64,000 bases of DNA from Gordionus sp. m RMFG-2023 (taxonomy: Eukaryota; Nematomorpha; Gordioida; Chordodea; Parachordodidae). A program made the translations under genes and the position numbers. The stretch is taken from assembly GCF_954871325.1 (NCBI RefSeq), contig NC_088775.1, positions 16,035,561-16,099,560 of the forward strand, given 5' to 3'. The notes beneath the pieces were generated by a model that was not told the DNA's origin, made no database searches, and saw nothing but the letters and a program-made list of their open reading frames with translations. Below are positions 33,550 to 45,608 of the stretch, piece after piece (positions within the stretch are counted from its first letter, which is position 1; every line of letters starts with the position of its first letter).

Positions 33550-34470
33550 GATCGTGTGAAAACTCTAGTACTAGAGAGCCAAAAAGTCAACGCGAATGAG
33601 ATGTCCAATATCAAAGCCCAATTAGCCAGCGCCACTGAGCAAATCGCCAGGCTACTAAACGTTATGGAATCCAACCGTGACTGAAAGACCCCGATAATCG
33701 GAGGATCGCCGGCTCCCAATATTGCAGGACCAAGCAACTTTAACGTAACTAAGATATTTCATAATCCAGAGCCTCCAATGGATAAATCGGAAAACTCCAT
33801 CGAGTTCTTACTGTCGGATGAGGAAATCAGAACGTTAAATATCATGGCGGAAACCGACAAAGCAAAGCTTATAAGGATAGCATGTCACTTCCGGAATGCT
33901 ATTTGCCTTGCCGAGAGAGCCCCGGGTTACCAACTGCGGGGACGCGATGCCCACGAATTCCCCTCACTCAAGCTTTACGTTAAGGAGATGAACCAGGATT
34001 CTTCTATTGAATTCCTTAGAGCCGTAGCAGCAAAAGCGCAGATTTACACTAAATATTGTGCTTGGGGGTGGGAGCAGATCCGTTTCGAGTCTCAAAACAA
34101 TCTGTGCAAGTTCGTAGGGGGTATGCCGCCAATGCCAAACTTGCAGCACTTTTCAGCCCACACCTCCTCAGGCGGAAGAAAGGCGGGGGGAACTGGGAGA
34201 GATAGACTCCCTACCGCCCACGATGACGACATTATCCAAATCTCCGACACCGTGTCTAAAGGCGGTTTCCCTCAACGGGGCAAGAAGCCAACGAACAGTC
34301 GGTGAATTCATGGGGAAGTTGCCGCCATCAGCCCTTGAGTTCGGGGTCGCAGAGGCTCTAGCGCCCTGGGTGAACACCTGCATCTAGGCCGTCGGAGAAG
34401 ATGAAATTCGCCGTTGAATCCGGGATGTGAGGCGCCAGAAGTTTTCGCCAGGAAGGGCGATATCATGCTT
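33550..34470 (+). other. GC-rich coding-like island, 175-residue ORF of unknown origin
   Basis: About 0.9 kb has a base composition near half G+C by eye, against about a quarter around it. The frame 33778-34305 reads 175 residues. Its N-terminal part has EFLLSDEEIRTLNIMAETDK and GRDAHEFPSLKLYVKEMNQD. The middle is helical (IEFLRAVAAKAQIYTKYCAW) and the C-terminal tail is basic and low-complexity (SSGGRKAGGTGRDRLP). Sequence upstream in the same frame resembles a coiled coil (ASATEQIARLLNVMES) and coding-like sequence continues downstream to about 34460. A viral nucleoprotein-like fossil or a retroelement gag are both possible. I do not recognise the family. It appears broken. Confidence 0.45.
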
Positions 34471-34578
34471 TTAGCTTTTGGTTAGAAAACTTATTTTCAA
34501 AATACTAGAATAGTTAACAGAGTCAAAAACAAAACTTCAAACCTTTTAGCTCCAACCCAAATGGGTTTTGGAGGGGGG

Positions 34579-34587
34579 TATAAATAG
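34579..34587 (+). promoter_or_regulatory. TATA-box-like motif downstream of the GC-rich island
   Basis: TATAAATAG follows a G-rich run (GGAGGGGGG) and a short palindrome (CCAACCCAAATGGGTTTTGG). It resembles an RNA polymerase II core promoter such as one in an LTR, but no LTR pair was found. Confidence 0.35.
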
Positions 34588-34599
34588 AAATTCATGCTA

Positions 34600-36083
34600 C
34601 TAGAATTTATCATAACAACACTACTTCAGATAAAGAAATATTTAAGCTTGACTTTCAAAACGCTTTTAATAGTCTTTAGAAGAAAATCTTTATTTTTCTT
34701 TCTCCAAATTACACTTAATTATGGTCCCTATTGCTTAGACTCACAGGAGACCTTTTAAGCACTCTTTATTAACCTCAATATTAATTTATAGGTTAAAGAT
34801 CTCAAAAATAAATATAATTATGAATCCTATTTCGACGATGGTACTTTACTCTATCTTCTAGTATTGGTCTATCTTGTAATAAAAGTAAATCAGAAATTAA
34901 CTTGCTTGGCCATAAATCTGTTACCACAGTACCTTTTAAGTTTATTGAACGTTGTAGCCTCAATGCTTGAGTCACTTAACTTCAAATTCTAATTTGTATC
35001 CATGCGCGCGATTTTATTAACTTGAGAGCAATACCGCGAAACAATGATTATATTGAACACATTTATTGAAAGAAAAACAACATATCCAGTAATAATTTAT
35101 CCTAAGTTCTTAAAGTGCCAAATATTTTAAGGGTATTTAGTTACTTATTGTGTATTAAGTAAGCAAGAGTTGTCTATTAAAATAAGCAAGAGTTAGTTAA
35201 AATGTGACCTATATCAGATGTGATTAAAAAAATATAATTTAGCAAATTCTTTCTGGTTTCTCCCTCATTTTAATTATAGACGATGCATTTTAGATTCAGT
35301 TTTTTTACCCCATTAAAAACAATTTTAAAATGTGCCTTACTCCTCATTCATAGTTAGCCCAAATTCGCGGCCAATTAAATAAAATACATACGATGTAAAT
35401 TTTTGAATTTTTGTATTCTCCGCAGCAAATTCGCGCATGAATTATACATTTAAAAGCATATTTTAGCAAATATTTTAAAATGCTTAATTACTTATAACTC
35501 AGGATTAAAAATACCTAAAGGTTAAGGATTTTTATTGATTTTAGATTTTATTTAAAAATCGTAAAGGATTTTTGCTAAGTAAAATTTTTTTTAAATTATT
35601 GTGTAAATAAGAAATGCGAATTTCATTTTTCTTAAAAAATCTCTTATTTTATCTGAGCCCCGGAAACATAAACGTGTTAAAAGGGTCCAATTTTTATTAT
35701 ATTTAATAAATTTCAATTAGTTGATAATATAAACCTAAAATAAAGATTATATATATTTAATCTTGTTAAACCCTACTTTTAAAAGTATCGCACTATCGTT
35801 ACTCAAAAAAAGTAGGGGGCTATATTAGATCTTTATAGGCTACTTTATAAAAAATATTTACAAATAAATTTATTTATTTTTTTTCAATGGAAATAACCTT
35901 TATTTGCTTCAAATTTCAATAATAAGTAAAAAAAAAATTGGTTTCCTCTTTAGACATTAGTTGAACACAATTTAAAGTATATTATAAGCACGAATTAGTA
36001 AATAAAAGCTAAAAATATTAATATAATAAATAATATAAAATTTTTCATATTTCATTAGATTTTTTTTTCTCTTACTTTTATGT
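34600..36083. other. No recognisable feature
   Basis: About 1.5 kb of AT-rich sequence without convincing coding regions, terminal repeats or RNA genes. Confidence 0.55.
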
Positions 36084-36091
36084 AATATACT

Positions 36092-38317
36092 TAGACCTGT
36101 GCGCCGCCGGTATTTTTATTCACGCCGGAAAAGCTGCCGATTGAGATCAGCGGCGCGAGCCGGCTCGCCGCTGATTTTTAATATGGCGGCGGCGCGGCGT
36201 GCGTATTTTTTAGAAAGCATATTAATTATATTTATATATTAAATTATTATGTAAAGCTTTATTTTGAAGTTAAAACTATATCTAATTTATAATTTGTTTC
36301 ATTCCAGCCCTAATTATTTTGATATTTTTAAATATCTTTTTAATGTTTAAAATAAATATGAAATCTAATAGGGTGAAATTATATTTTGATGTGCTGTTTA
36401 GATTTAATGCCATTTGATTCTATAAACAATAATGGAATGACAGACAGGTTTAAAAATTATATAAAATGATTAATAAATAATAAGTTGTTCAAAAATTAGA
36501 AATATAAGATAATTGATTCCTCGCCAGAATTGCCAAATAGGACAACCATTAGTCGGGGTGCACTAGACGATGTTTATTTATCTATAAAGGCGCATGTTTT
36601 AAATTTGATTGATTCTGGACCAATTTTGTTCTATCACTTTTGATTTATGGACCGATCATTTCAAGCGTCGAAATTATATTACATTTAGTCTTCATCATTT
36701 AGATGAAGATTTTGATTTAAAATATTTTACCCTAGCAACTAGAAATGTGACTCAAAAGTATACTAGGGAAACAATATTATCTGAGATTGATATTATTGAA
36801 GAGGAGTTCCATTTAAAAGCCAAAATAATGCAAATGGTAACTGATGCTGGGGCCAATGTCAAAAGAAGCGTCAGATTAGTGAGCATCATTTATGCTTAGG
36901 GCATGGACTTCATAATTTGGTTACAGTTGATGGCATAAAAAAAAGTTACCAAAATTGATATTCTCATTAAAAAATTAGAGAAATTATTTCAGCCCTCAGA
37001 TATCGAGATTTGGAATGTGAAATTGAGGCTACATCGTAAATGTCTGCTGTCAATTTATGAGACAGGTAATATCTTGGATATTGATGATTCTGATCCATAC
37101 CTTGATGACCATTTTGATATGTCTGATGAATCGGATAATAGAAATGGCATTGCACCAACCAATCCAATTAATGAAGCTTTAAAATTTAGCATATTAATTA
37201 TGCTAGAAAGTGTTTGCAGTGTAAACAAAATTCCTATAAATAATGTTCTAAATAAAATAGGAAAACAATCTTTAAAACTCTTTAATAATGAATGGGATAT
37301 GATAGATGAGCTTTACGGAGTATTAAATCCATTCCGAGAGTCGATAGAATTTCTTTCCTCCCAAAAGGATCAACAATACTTATGATTATTATTTCGCAGT
37401 GAAATAGAAGCTCATATACAAATCAATAGATCTGATTGCTCAGATTTTATATGCTTAAAAAAAATATGAAAAAAAGCTTGACCATAGGTTTCCGATCACT
37501 GAACTTCAAGTTATTATATTTTTATTAATAAAAATATATTTTAAACATTAGATATTAGCAACTCTACTTGATTCAAGATTTCAAAATCTCAAAGTTGTTT
37601 CACAATATTTAAATTCAAATTCTACGACATCATTGCAATTTCTAATACGACATTTAAAACTTTTAGAGCATGATAGAAATGCTCTGAGTGAAATTCAAGT
37701 TGAGGATGGTACATCATGCTCTTATATAGCGAAATTAGCTCGAAAACATTCCCTTTCTATTAACCATTATAACAATATTACTAATTTTGAACAAGAATGC
37801 CATATTTTGCTCAGCCAAAATATTATCCCAGAAGAGGATTCATTGCTCTTTTGGAAGAAAAAGCGACTGGTACTTCCTATGCTTGCTAATTTAGCTAGGA
37901 AGGTTCTTTGCGTACCTGCAACCAGTACACCCAGCGAAAGAATTTTTTCCATTGCTGCATTAATACTCAATGCTAAAAGGAGTTCTTTATGTCCCACAAA
38001 TCTTGATAAAATACTGTTTATTCATGACAATTTTAATTTTGCTAAATCTAAATTCTGACTTATTATATTTCTTACTTTATATTTTGCTTGCATTCCAAAT
38101 TTATTTTAATAATAATAAAATCAATAGAATATTTCTTATATGTAAATTATAAAAAATGTAATACATTAATTTATAAATTAAATTCATAAAAAATATATTG
38201 ATTTATAAATTAAATTCATTAAAAAAAATTTTAAAATAAATCGGTGCGCCGCCGAACGCCGATAAAAAAATTTAAAAAAACCGCCGCCGTTGATTGAGGC
38301 ATCGGCGCACAGGTCTA
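36092..38317 (+). mobile_element. hAT transposon with GCCGGCGG-rich ends
   Basis: The ends read TAGACCTGTGCGCCG on both sides (right in reverse complement). They are flanked by a perfect 8-bp duplication AATATACT (36084-36091 and 38318-38325). Subterminal sequence is strikingly GC-rich and palindromic (36105-36210), with repeated GCGCCG/CGGCGG motifs, in AT-rich surroundings. A transposase gene is on the plus strand. A degraded relative is at 39781-41505. Confidence 0.95.
36609..38058 (+). pseudogene. hAT transposase
   Basis: Three blocks in different frames. Block 36609-36899: SITFDLWTDHFKRRNYITF (first catalytic Asp), FTLATRNV, then MVTDAGANVKRSV (second Asp). CLGHGLHNLV follows near 36895-36925 (the hAT C-x-x-H motif). 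Block 37017-37385: the helical insertion domain. Block 37633-38058: LARKVLCVPATSTPSERIFS, AALILNAKRSSLCP, the dimerisation block. Frame breaks between the blocks make it inactive, but it is not old. No BED finger is visible at the N-terminus. Confidence 0.85.
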
Positions 38318-38325
38318 AATATACT

Positions 38326-38882
38326 CAGATAATATTTAAAAAAAATTTTAATACTTTTTTTTATTTGAAATATTTAAGGGATCCAAACCGAATTTGAAAC
38401 GAACTGATATTTTCAAGCGTTAAAAAATTTGTTACACGAACCTGAACCAAACCTTAAATATGGTCTGCGAAGCGGTTTAAAACTTTTGTAATTCTAACTA
38501 TTCTAGTTCTGAAGGAATAAATTCTTTTGGGTGCCCCAAAATGGCTATTTTTAAGGATAACCTCTGGCCTTGTCCTAATTAAAGATATAGTATCATACCT
38601 CTTAAATTTATAGATCTAACATCTAACGATTAAATGCTCTAATATTTATTTCTATATCGATCTAGAGTCAGTGTAATTTTATAATATTTTATTTTAATAT
38701 ATAATTCTCGATATTGATTTATACATATTCACTAATCTGGCGTCCATTAAATTTATTAACTTAAAAAAATATTGTAACAAATTGTTTAGACAATTATTTA
38801 TCACAATCAACCACTTATAATTTAAGGGTTATACTTTATAATTTCTTTATGTTTTATTTATAAATTTATCATTTATACAAGT
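38326..38882. other. 3' flank of metalloprotease copy 2
   Basis: No gene of its own. From about 38580 the sequence is homologous to the 3' flank of copy 1 (16060-16375), sharing TCTAACATCTAACGATTAAA among others. This shows that the duplication extended beyond the stop codon. Confidence 0.65.
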
Positions 38883-39640
38883 TTATCGATAATTAGAATA
38901 ATAATTAGAATTTGATTCGTAATTGCTATTACCCTCGCGACTCTCGTAGTTATTATCGGGAATGAGGTCTTGATTCGAGAATCGAATAGAATCGCCTCCA
39001 TCTCTCAAGCATTTTTTGTACAAGAGATATCCAATGACGCTTGCCATTATAGTTACCGATAGAGTAATTCCCACTATCAGGTATAATTTATCCAGAGTGT
39101 CATTATTTTCTTTAGGCATCTTTTGTCTGGAAATTTTGATTTAGAATCAAATGTGTTAAAAATACTTGTATCAGCTTCCCTGGTCGTATCTTCATAATAT
39201 TCATATTCGATATTGGATGAAGGTTTATTGGTAGATATGGAGAGACTTATTTTACTAACATTTGTAATATTCTTGAAGTTTTTACTAGTAACAAATGAGG
39301 AAGGTAATGAAAGAGTGACAATTAATTTCTCATCGTGAGCAGTGATCTAAATCCTCAATATCACCGAACCTGGGAAATAACAAATCGGGTGTTTGAGGTA
39401 TATCAACGCAACGACTCCACAAACAATATTTTGTTTTTTGAGTGTTACATATCACTCCATTAGGCATGGGGAATATAGGATAGGGTTTGGTTTCATCTGG
39501 CAACACCGCACACACTATTCGGCATTTATTTAAGTTAATATTTCTTTTTCCGGTTATATATAAGTAGTCAATTTTACTCTCTTGGCAGAAATATTCCTTG
39601 TAATTAGCCAAAGAAAAGAGTTTTTCACATTTTTTCTTAA
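38883..39640 (-). pseudogene. Metalloprotease copy 2: Cys-rich and transmembrane exon
   Basis: Frame 39611-39330, preceded by a possible acceptor near 39640, encodes the Cys-rich module: YFCQES, NKCRIVCAVLP, PNGVICNT, KYCLWSRC, then PQTPDLLFPRFGD. The frame 39119-38883 encodes the membrane span (VGITLSVTIMASVIGYLLYK) and a cytoplasmic tail SREGNSNYESNSNYYSNYR. Both domains are closely related to copy 1 (PQTPDLLFPR is identical). The linker between them is rich in Ser, Thr, Asn and Glu. The three parts are not in one frame, so it is broken. The tail's repeated Asn-Tyr and Ser motifs have no function I can name. Confidence 0.75.
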
Positions 39641-39780
39641 ATATTTAATTTTAAAAAATATTCGAAAATCTTTATAAATGGACAGAAATAAAATCATAAT
39701 GAAAATATATTTTTGAATAAATAAATAACCAAGATGTTACATTAATATTATATTTGAAATATTACAAAATTTTCCGTACC

Positions 39781-41505
39781 TAGACCTGTGCGCCGACCAC
39801 CTTATTGGCGGTGGCGTTTCTTTTTTAAAACGATCGGCTGGCAGCGGCGAATTAACTTAGACGCCGCCTCAAATTATAAATTTATTGGAAACAATTTTAT
39901 AAAATTTATGCTTTATTATGCAAATTTCAAATTAAATTATAACTATAATTTACCTTTTTTATTAAATTATAATTATATTATTTAATTTAGATTTATAGGA
40001 CATAATAATAATAATAATCTTTTAGAGGTCAGAGTTAGCCCAGCTATGAAAAATATACATTATTGGATGTGCATGCTGGAACACACAAGACTTTTCTAGC
40101 TAATATTGAAAGTTTAAGAAGACCCAATTCTCTAATCTTCCAAAAATCTGAGATATCTATTATCTCTAAATTATAAGGGTTAGGTAATGAATTACACTCT
40201 TTTTCTAAACTAGTTAATTAGTCTTGTTCCAGATTCTTGTGATAAATGTTTGGCAGCAAATATCTTAAGATAATCGAATTCTGAAGCAACCTCTGCGGGT
40301 TTACATTTGGTAAATTCGTCCGTTTAAGGGATTAGAGGTAGCTTGTTGGCATAAAAATTGCACCGAAATAATATCTTTTCCTTTAAATATTCATTTACTA
40401 TGTTTATAAATTAAAAACGAGGTTCCAAAAGTGCTCCTAAAACCTAAATAAAAAAAATAAAACAGGGAGAAATGAATAAATAAAAACTAATTTGACACTC
40501 CTGAAGATAGGTTATTATGATCAAAATTATTAAGCATTTTTTGTTTAAGGGATGATATAGTAGATTATCATATTCTTTTATTAAATGATTTTTGATTTCA
40601 CAACGAAATAAATTGATAAAATTATAGTAAATCTTTTTTGGGAGGATAAAAATTCAACAGTTATTTGAAGGTTCTAAGGAAATTTAAAAATTCATGAAGT
40701 CCTAATCGGAGTTAAATAATTTTAGATCCGGTTACTCCATTCTATTTAATAGAATATTCATAGGATTTTTATTATTGTCACTCACACATTCTAGCATTAT
40801 TAAAATACTATGCCAATGTGCGGGAATATTTAATTTTAAGGTTTTATATTTTTTTCATATGATTTTTGAATTGCACTATCATCATCAAACCCAAAATGAT
40901 CTTCGTAAACAGGATCATTATTATCCATATCAAAAATATCCAATGTAAATGATATGGATAAGCATTTCCTATTTTCGGATTATATCTCAAAATTCGCTGT
41001 TTTGAATCTTGAGGAAACATTCATTTCTCTCACATTTTTAATTAGATTTTTTATTTTATTAAATTTTTTCATTACATCTACTCACTGTCATTAAATTAAT
41101 CCATTCCCCAAACATATATGACGGTATTTTCCTAGACAAACTCTTTTTTTTACATTGGGTCCTGCATCCCCATCATTCGAATTTTATTAGACTCTAAATT
41201 GAATTCAATTTCAACTTTATGTATATTGGGAAGAATACTTTCGGCGATATATTTAAGAGTGACATAATGCGTAGCCAATGTATAATATGCGATGTAATTA
41301 ATATCTATTCATTTAAATGCAAAGATAATATGATTTCGCCGTCTGTATTTGTCGGTCCACAGCATTTTGTAATAATTTAATATTTAATATTATTTTTCTA
41401 TTTTAAATAATATATAAAATAAATAATATTTTTAAAATAAAAAATGTATCACGACGCCACGCCGCCGAAGCTAAAAATCTTGGCGGTGGCATACTGGAGC
41501 AACTG
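39781..41505 (-). mobile_element. Degraded hAT related to 36092-38317
   Basis: The left end reads TAGACCTGTGCGCCG, identical to the 36092 element. The right end (about 41480-41505) is a weak match, preceded by GGCGGTGGC motifs. No clear target duplication remains. The minus strand holds decayed transposase. Confidence 0.65.
40020..41400 (-). pseudogene. Decayed hAT transposase
   Basis: Minus-strand fragments correspond in order to the transposase at 36609-38058. Near 41330-41180: YYTLATHYVTLKYIAESILP (compare FTLATRNVTQKYTRETILSE), then EFNLESNKIRMM. Near 40130-40040: LARKVLCVPACTSN followed by sequence like LTLTSKRLL. Many stops and frame changes separate them. Older than the copy at 36092. 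Confidence 0.65.
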
Positions 41506-41596
41506 TGGTTCCTGATAATATTTTTGTTTTAGCAAAATATATGTCAATTCAAAATATAAATTAATAAAGTTTTAGAGATTAAGAGAGGGATACAAT

Positions 41597-42413
41597 TAGT
41601 GAAGGTCAACGGTCCGGTCCTATCGGTCTTAGATCGGACCGGACCGATTGTCGGGCCGATTTTTTTTGAGGACCATGGTCCGGACCGGTCTTTTTATCCA
41701 TACCTTATTATTGTTTAAGTTTGCTTTACTATTCAATTAATATAATTTTTTTGTATATTTTATTTTATGATATTTTTCTAGAGGAGTTATTTTAGATTTT
41801 GTTAATTTTTATTTTGCAATATGAAAACCATAAGTTTGTCCAAGAAGCATTATACTTATAGTCCCAATAAAAAACATAGAGTATGTGTTCACTGCAGTAC
41901 CAAATTTAATGTATCGTCAGCGCCTAGTAACAAAATAATTGTTTATAATTTTTTAAGCAATAAATTAATAAAATAAGCAATAATATTATTAAAATATTTT
42001 AGTTATTATATAGTTCTATTTTTTCTTAAGAAACTGTCTGTATAATTTATTGTAAAAATTACTTAACCTTATTCTTAATAAAATAATTAGGTACCTTAAG
42101 CAGACATCTGATAAAATATAAAATATATACTTCTAATGATGAAAATGAACATATCTCAAAAAACACAATCTACTCTTAATTTTAATGTGCCCTCCACAAG
42201 TACTAAATCATTTTCTTCAATACCATTGGATAAATTTTATTGTTTATATAATACTCTTATATTTAATAAAATTATAAAACAAATCAAATTAGGAAATATG
42301 TTTTTTATTTATGACCATGGTCTGGATCAATATTTTTCTTAAGGACCGTGGTCCGGTCCGGTCCGAGGGTATCGGTCTAGCCCGGACCAAAGACCGGACC
42401 GTGACCATCACTA
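41597..42413 (+). mobile_element. Non-autonomous hAT, 817 bp, GGTCCGGACC-rich ends
   Basis: The left end reads TAGTGAAGGTCAACGGTCC and the right end in reverse complement TAGTGATGGTCACGGTCC. They are flanked by a perfect 8-bp duplication GATACAAT (41589-41596 and 42414-42421). Inside, a plus-strand start near 41821 (MKTISLSKKHYTYSPN, then RVCVHCSTKFNVSSA) resembles the first half of a BED zinc finger (C-x-x-C). A later short frame (42136-42342) begins MMKMNISQKTQSTL. These look like transposase exons left after internal deletion. The 12970-13325 MITE is a shorter relative. Confidence 0.9.
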
Positions 42414-42629
42414 GATACAATATAAATGTTAAAGGCAAATTTTATCAAATTCTATAAAGAGGGCCTAAAGTTATGCTCATTGAAAGTTGGACAAACAAAA
42501 TTCGAATCCATCACGTCAAAATTCATTTTTTAATTTTTTTATCAAACTTTACAATTCAGCATTAACATGAAACGTCAACATTTAAAATTAATTTGAGTCA
42601 AATGTTGTAGTAATCGCTTGATTATAACT

Positions 42630-43050
42630 TTTTTTTCTACAACTTAGACCCTATGATTTTGCAGATTTACCGGTGGAGTTATTGTAAACAGTTTTTTTTA
42701 CCTGTGAACCATATAAAATGAACTAATCTCTGAGGGTATTTTCGTACAAGTTGTTTGGTACGTACCAGATGGGAAATCCTAATCACATCGCTTAAATCCT
42801 GGGCTTGTTTTTTTACATTATAGATATGCTTTTTATGGATAATCAGATGCACTGAAATTTGCGAAATAACCAGTTTCTCGGGATACTTTACGAATGGTTC
42901 TAAGTTCGGTTTTCTTGGCTAAATACGAGTGTTTTCAGAATCAACATTTTTCATAGTACGAGCTGTGCGTGATCAACTACCATACCGTTTTTCTGCCGAT
43001 CCGGTAGCATCAATTTTTTCAATCAATCAAAGCTGCGTTAGACCAGTTTC
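42630..43050 (-). pseudogene. Mariner-like (ITmD37D/maT type) transposase fragment
   Basis: The minus-strand reading gives KIDATGSAEKRYGS, SRTARTMKNVDS, ISQISVHLIIHK, KQAQDLSDVIR and, in another frame, LFTITPPVNLQNHRV. These match in order the helix-turn-helix and first catalytic region of the mariner-like transposases common in arthropods (consensus T-G-S-V-x-R-x-x-G-S-G-R-P-R-T-A-R-T ... S-x-x-S-V-x-x-I-I-H ... A-Q-x-L ... P-x-N-x-Q-N-x-R-V). It has frame breaks and stops, lacks the C-terminal half and shows no terminal repeats. Confidence 0.7.
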
Positions 43051-43685
43051 TGGTAAGAAATTCCTTCAAAAATCTTTTGACACCTTAATGTTTTTCTTAT
43101 CTTAAAATTTTAATTAAAACTCAAATATATTTTTTTTTAAATTATTGCCTGCTTAAATTAAATAGAAAGTTTATTAAAAAATAAATTTTTACAAGTTGGA
43201 AAGTTTGAATTATGTTTGTACAACTCTGAATGTGCAGAACATTTGACCCTCTTAATAGAATTTAAAGAAATTTGCAGAAAACAATAATAATTTATTCCTC
43301 AAATCTATAAAATCTTATTAAATTATTTTTTAGAATTGACAGATTCATCGTTAAAACAATAATGTAACCAGCTCAATCTGAACAGAGTGTATGTGGCTAG
43401 ATTGGTGAAATATTATTTAAAAACATACATACATAGGGAGTTAATTGCAGAGCCATTTTATCGTTGAAACGTTTAATTTTTTTGATCATCATAATTTGTT
43501 TAAAAAGTTATATGTATGACATATTACATTCATTAATGCACCCTAATTTCATTGCCCTTTTAGCTTTAAGAGGTTTCTCATATTTTCTTTCCTGATAAAA
43601 GTTATATTGATGTTAGGTCAATCTCATACCAAATTGGCTATTTTTTATTAAGTGCTATTATATAAAAAGAGATCTGTAAAAGCAA
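43051..43685. other. No recognisable feature
   Basis: AT-rich sequence within the long intron of metalloprotease copy 2; nothing else supported. Confidence 0.5.
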
Positions 43686-44040
43686 ACCTGGCCCTATTGA
43701 CCTTCGGGTCGGGCTTAGTCGGTTTTGAAATAAAATTGATATATTTTAAAAAATTTTGCAAGAAAACAGGGGCAAATATTTTTTACTTGTTTGTACGTAG
43801 AATGATCAAAATCGATTAAATTCAGTGTAACAATATGAAACTATAGTGAAAATTTTATTAGTTCCCATAATTAAATAAATTTAGGCTAGGCCGGGGAAGA
43901 CAAGATTTATTTTTATATCGGGTCAAGCTTTTCAGGACAAATAAAAAAAATTTTTTAAAAATCGGGCCAGGCCGGATAATTTTTTTTAAAAATTCGAGCC
44001 GTGCCGGGCCAGGCTTAAAAAATTAGGCCCGTAAATCACT
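43686..44040. repeat. GGCCCGG-rich repeat block
   Basis: The right part has GCCGGGCCAGGC and GAGCCGTGCCGGGCC separated by TTTTTTTAAAAA spacers, and the left part starts CCTGGCCC. It belongs to the family described at 6091-6483. Boundaries are approximate and no target duplication was found. Confidence 0.45.
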
Positions 44041-44740
44041 AGTTTGTAGACCTTTTTTTTAAATAAAAATTATAATGCTGTTCTTTGTAAATTCTACCTG
44101 TCAAAACAGATTTTTTAAATGCTCCCATTATCAATGGTTAAGAAATCTTTGCGAATAAAAATTATTATGCCCTTACTTGTCCTTACTACCTTCCAAATTG
44201 ACTAGATTAATTACATGTATACCCTTTTAAAGGTTTTGGTTATTTCTGCAAAAAAACCACAATGCCTTTATTCGGTACTCATTTTATTTTATAAGGTTTT
44301 TAATTAATTTTATAAATTGTGATTATTAAGCCATTATTTGGCTAACTAGAGGAGACGTGTAAAGGATCGGTCACATTTCGTTTAAATCTGAATAATCTAT
44401 TACTTTTAAACCAATATCAATAGATAAAACATATTCTGAATCCTCAAGGTATAAGCTATTCCGACTATTGTTCCCGTAGTTCGCCTGTAATTATTAATTT
44501 CCTGAAAAGTTTCAATGAGTATTTTTTTTTAAAATTATATAAACTCACAAAACTAACTTTAACTCTAACAACCATGAATGTAAAGAGCAGATTTTTATCT
44601 TTAAAAAGATGAGTCAAAAGTGCTTGTCTAATAATGGGATATGTCCATAAATCTTTATGTACATATAAGATCCTCTTTCAGTGGACAGGTTTAAAGTTAA
44701 GATATTCACAATTGAAATCTGCAAAGTACCTAAATATCAT

Positions 44741-44868
44741 TAGGCCTGGCCCGAAACGGCTTGAAATTTTAAAATTTTTGTCATAGCCCGAACGAAAATT
44801 AATCAAAAATTAGATTCACCAAAGTAAATTCGCTCTCGGGGAGAGGGAAGATCAGGCCGGGCCTTACA
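44741..44868. mobile_element. Short MITE with AGGCCTGGCCC ends
   Basis: The left end reads TAGGCCTGGCCCGAAAC and the right end in reverse complement TAAGGCCCGGCCTGATC, an inverted repeat of about 14 bp around about 100 bases. Same GC motif family as 43686-44040. Located in the long intron of copy 2. Confidence 0.5.
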
Positions 44869-45608
44869 AATAACTAATTTACACCCTTTATTAAAATATT
44901 TTTTTGAAGTATCCTAAAATAAAAGTTGATCTTAAATTAACTAATATATTACAAATGGCAAAAGTGTTATGTTAATAAAAATATTTATAAAATTATTTGC
45001 TCATTGGACAATTGACCTAATTTGCGATTTTATTTCATTATTGACAGACAATTTTTGTTGTTTGGAAATTTATATGTTGTCGTTTATTGATTGCATTAAT
45101 AAAAATTATTACTTGGCTTTCTATATTACAGTGAAACGAGTGTTAAAAATCAACTAACAATAAAAGGGGGTAAATATTAAGATTTTAATTTAATACATAT
45201 TGAAATCAATTATGGACAAGCAATTAATTAACAAGGTTAATCGTTTTTAAATTATATACGCAATGACAATGACATATAATTCTTACCTAGACTAATTCAT
45301 TCTTTTAAATGTGTATCAATGTAAATCAACAGTTTACTTTATTAAAATTTTTTAAAAATTTTTAAAAAAAAATAAAAATCTTATTTATAATTTTTATAAA
45401 AATTATATGCGAAAGCAAAATGGGGTATCACCATCTGATTTGTATTAAACAATGCTTCAAAATTCATTTTTTAAATGAATAAATTGTCAATCTAGGAAAA
45501 TTTCAGCATAGTTTTACATATATTTGCTTATCTCTCATCATGACGGTAAAAACAGAAATCGGATTACATCTAAAATGGAGTTTGGATAATAAAATCGGGC
45601 AATATAGG

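Noticed and set aside
33778-34305. Considered as a bacterial contaminant gene
   Set aside because: The GC-rich segment merges into AT-rich host-like sequence on both sides without an obvious join and shows no bacterial ribosome-binding context; viral or retroelement origin is more likely, though not shown.
42136-42342. 68-residue frame inside the 817-bp hAT, considered as a gene
   Set aside because: It is a leftover of internally deleted transposase; too short to act alone.
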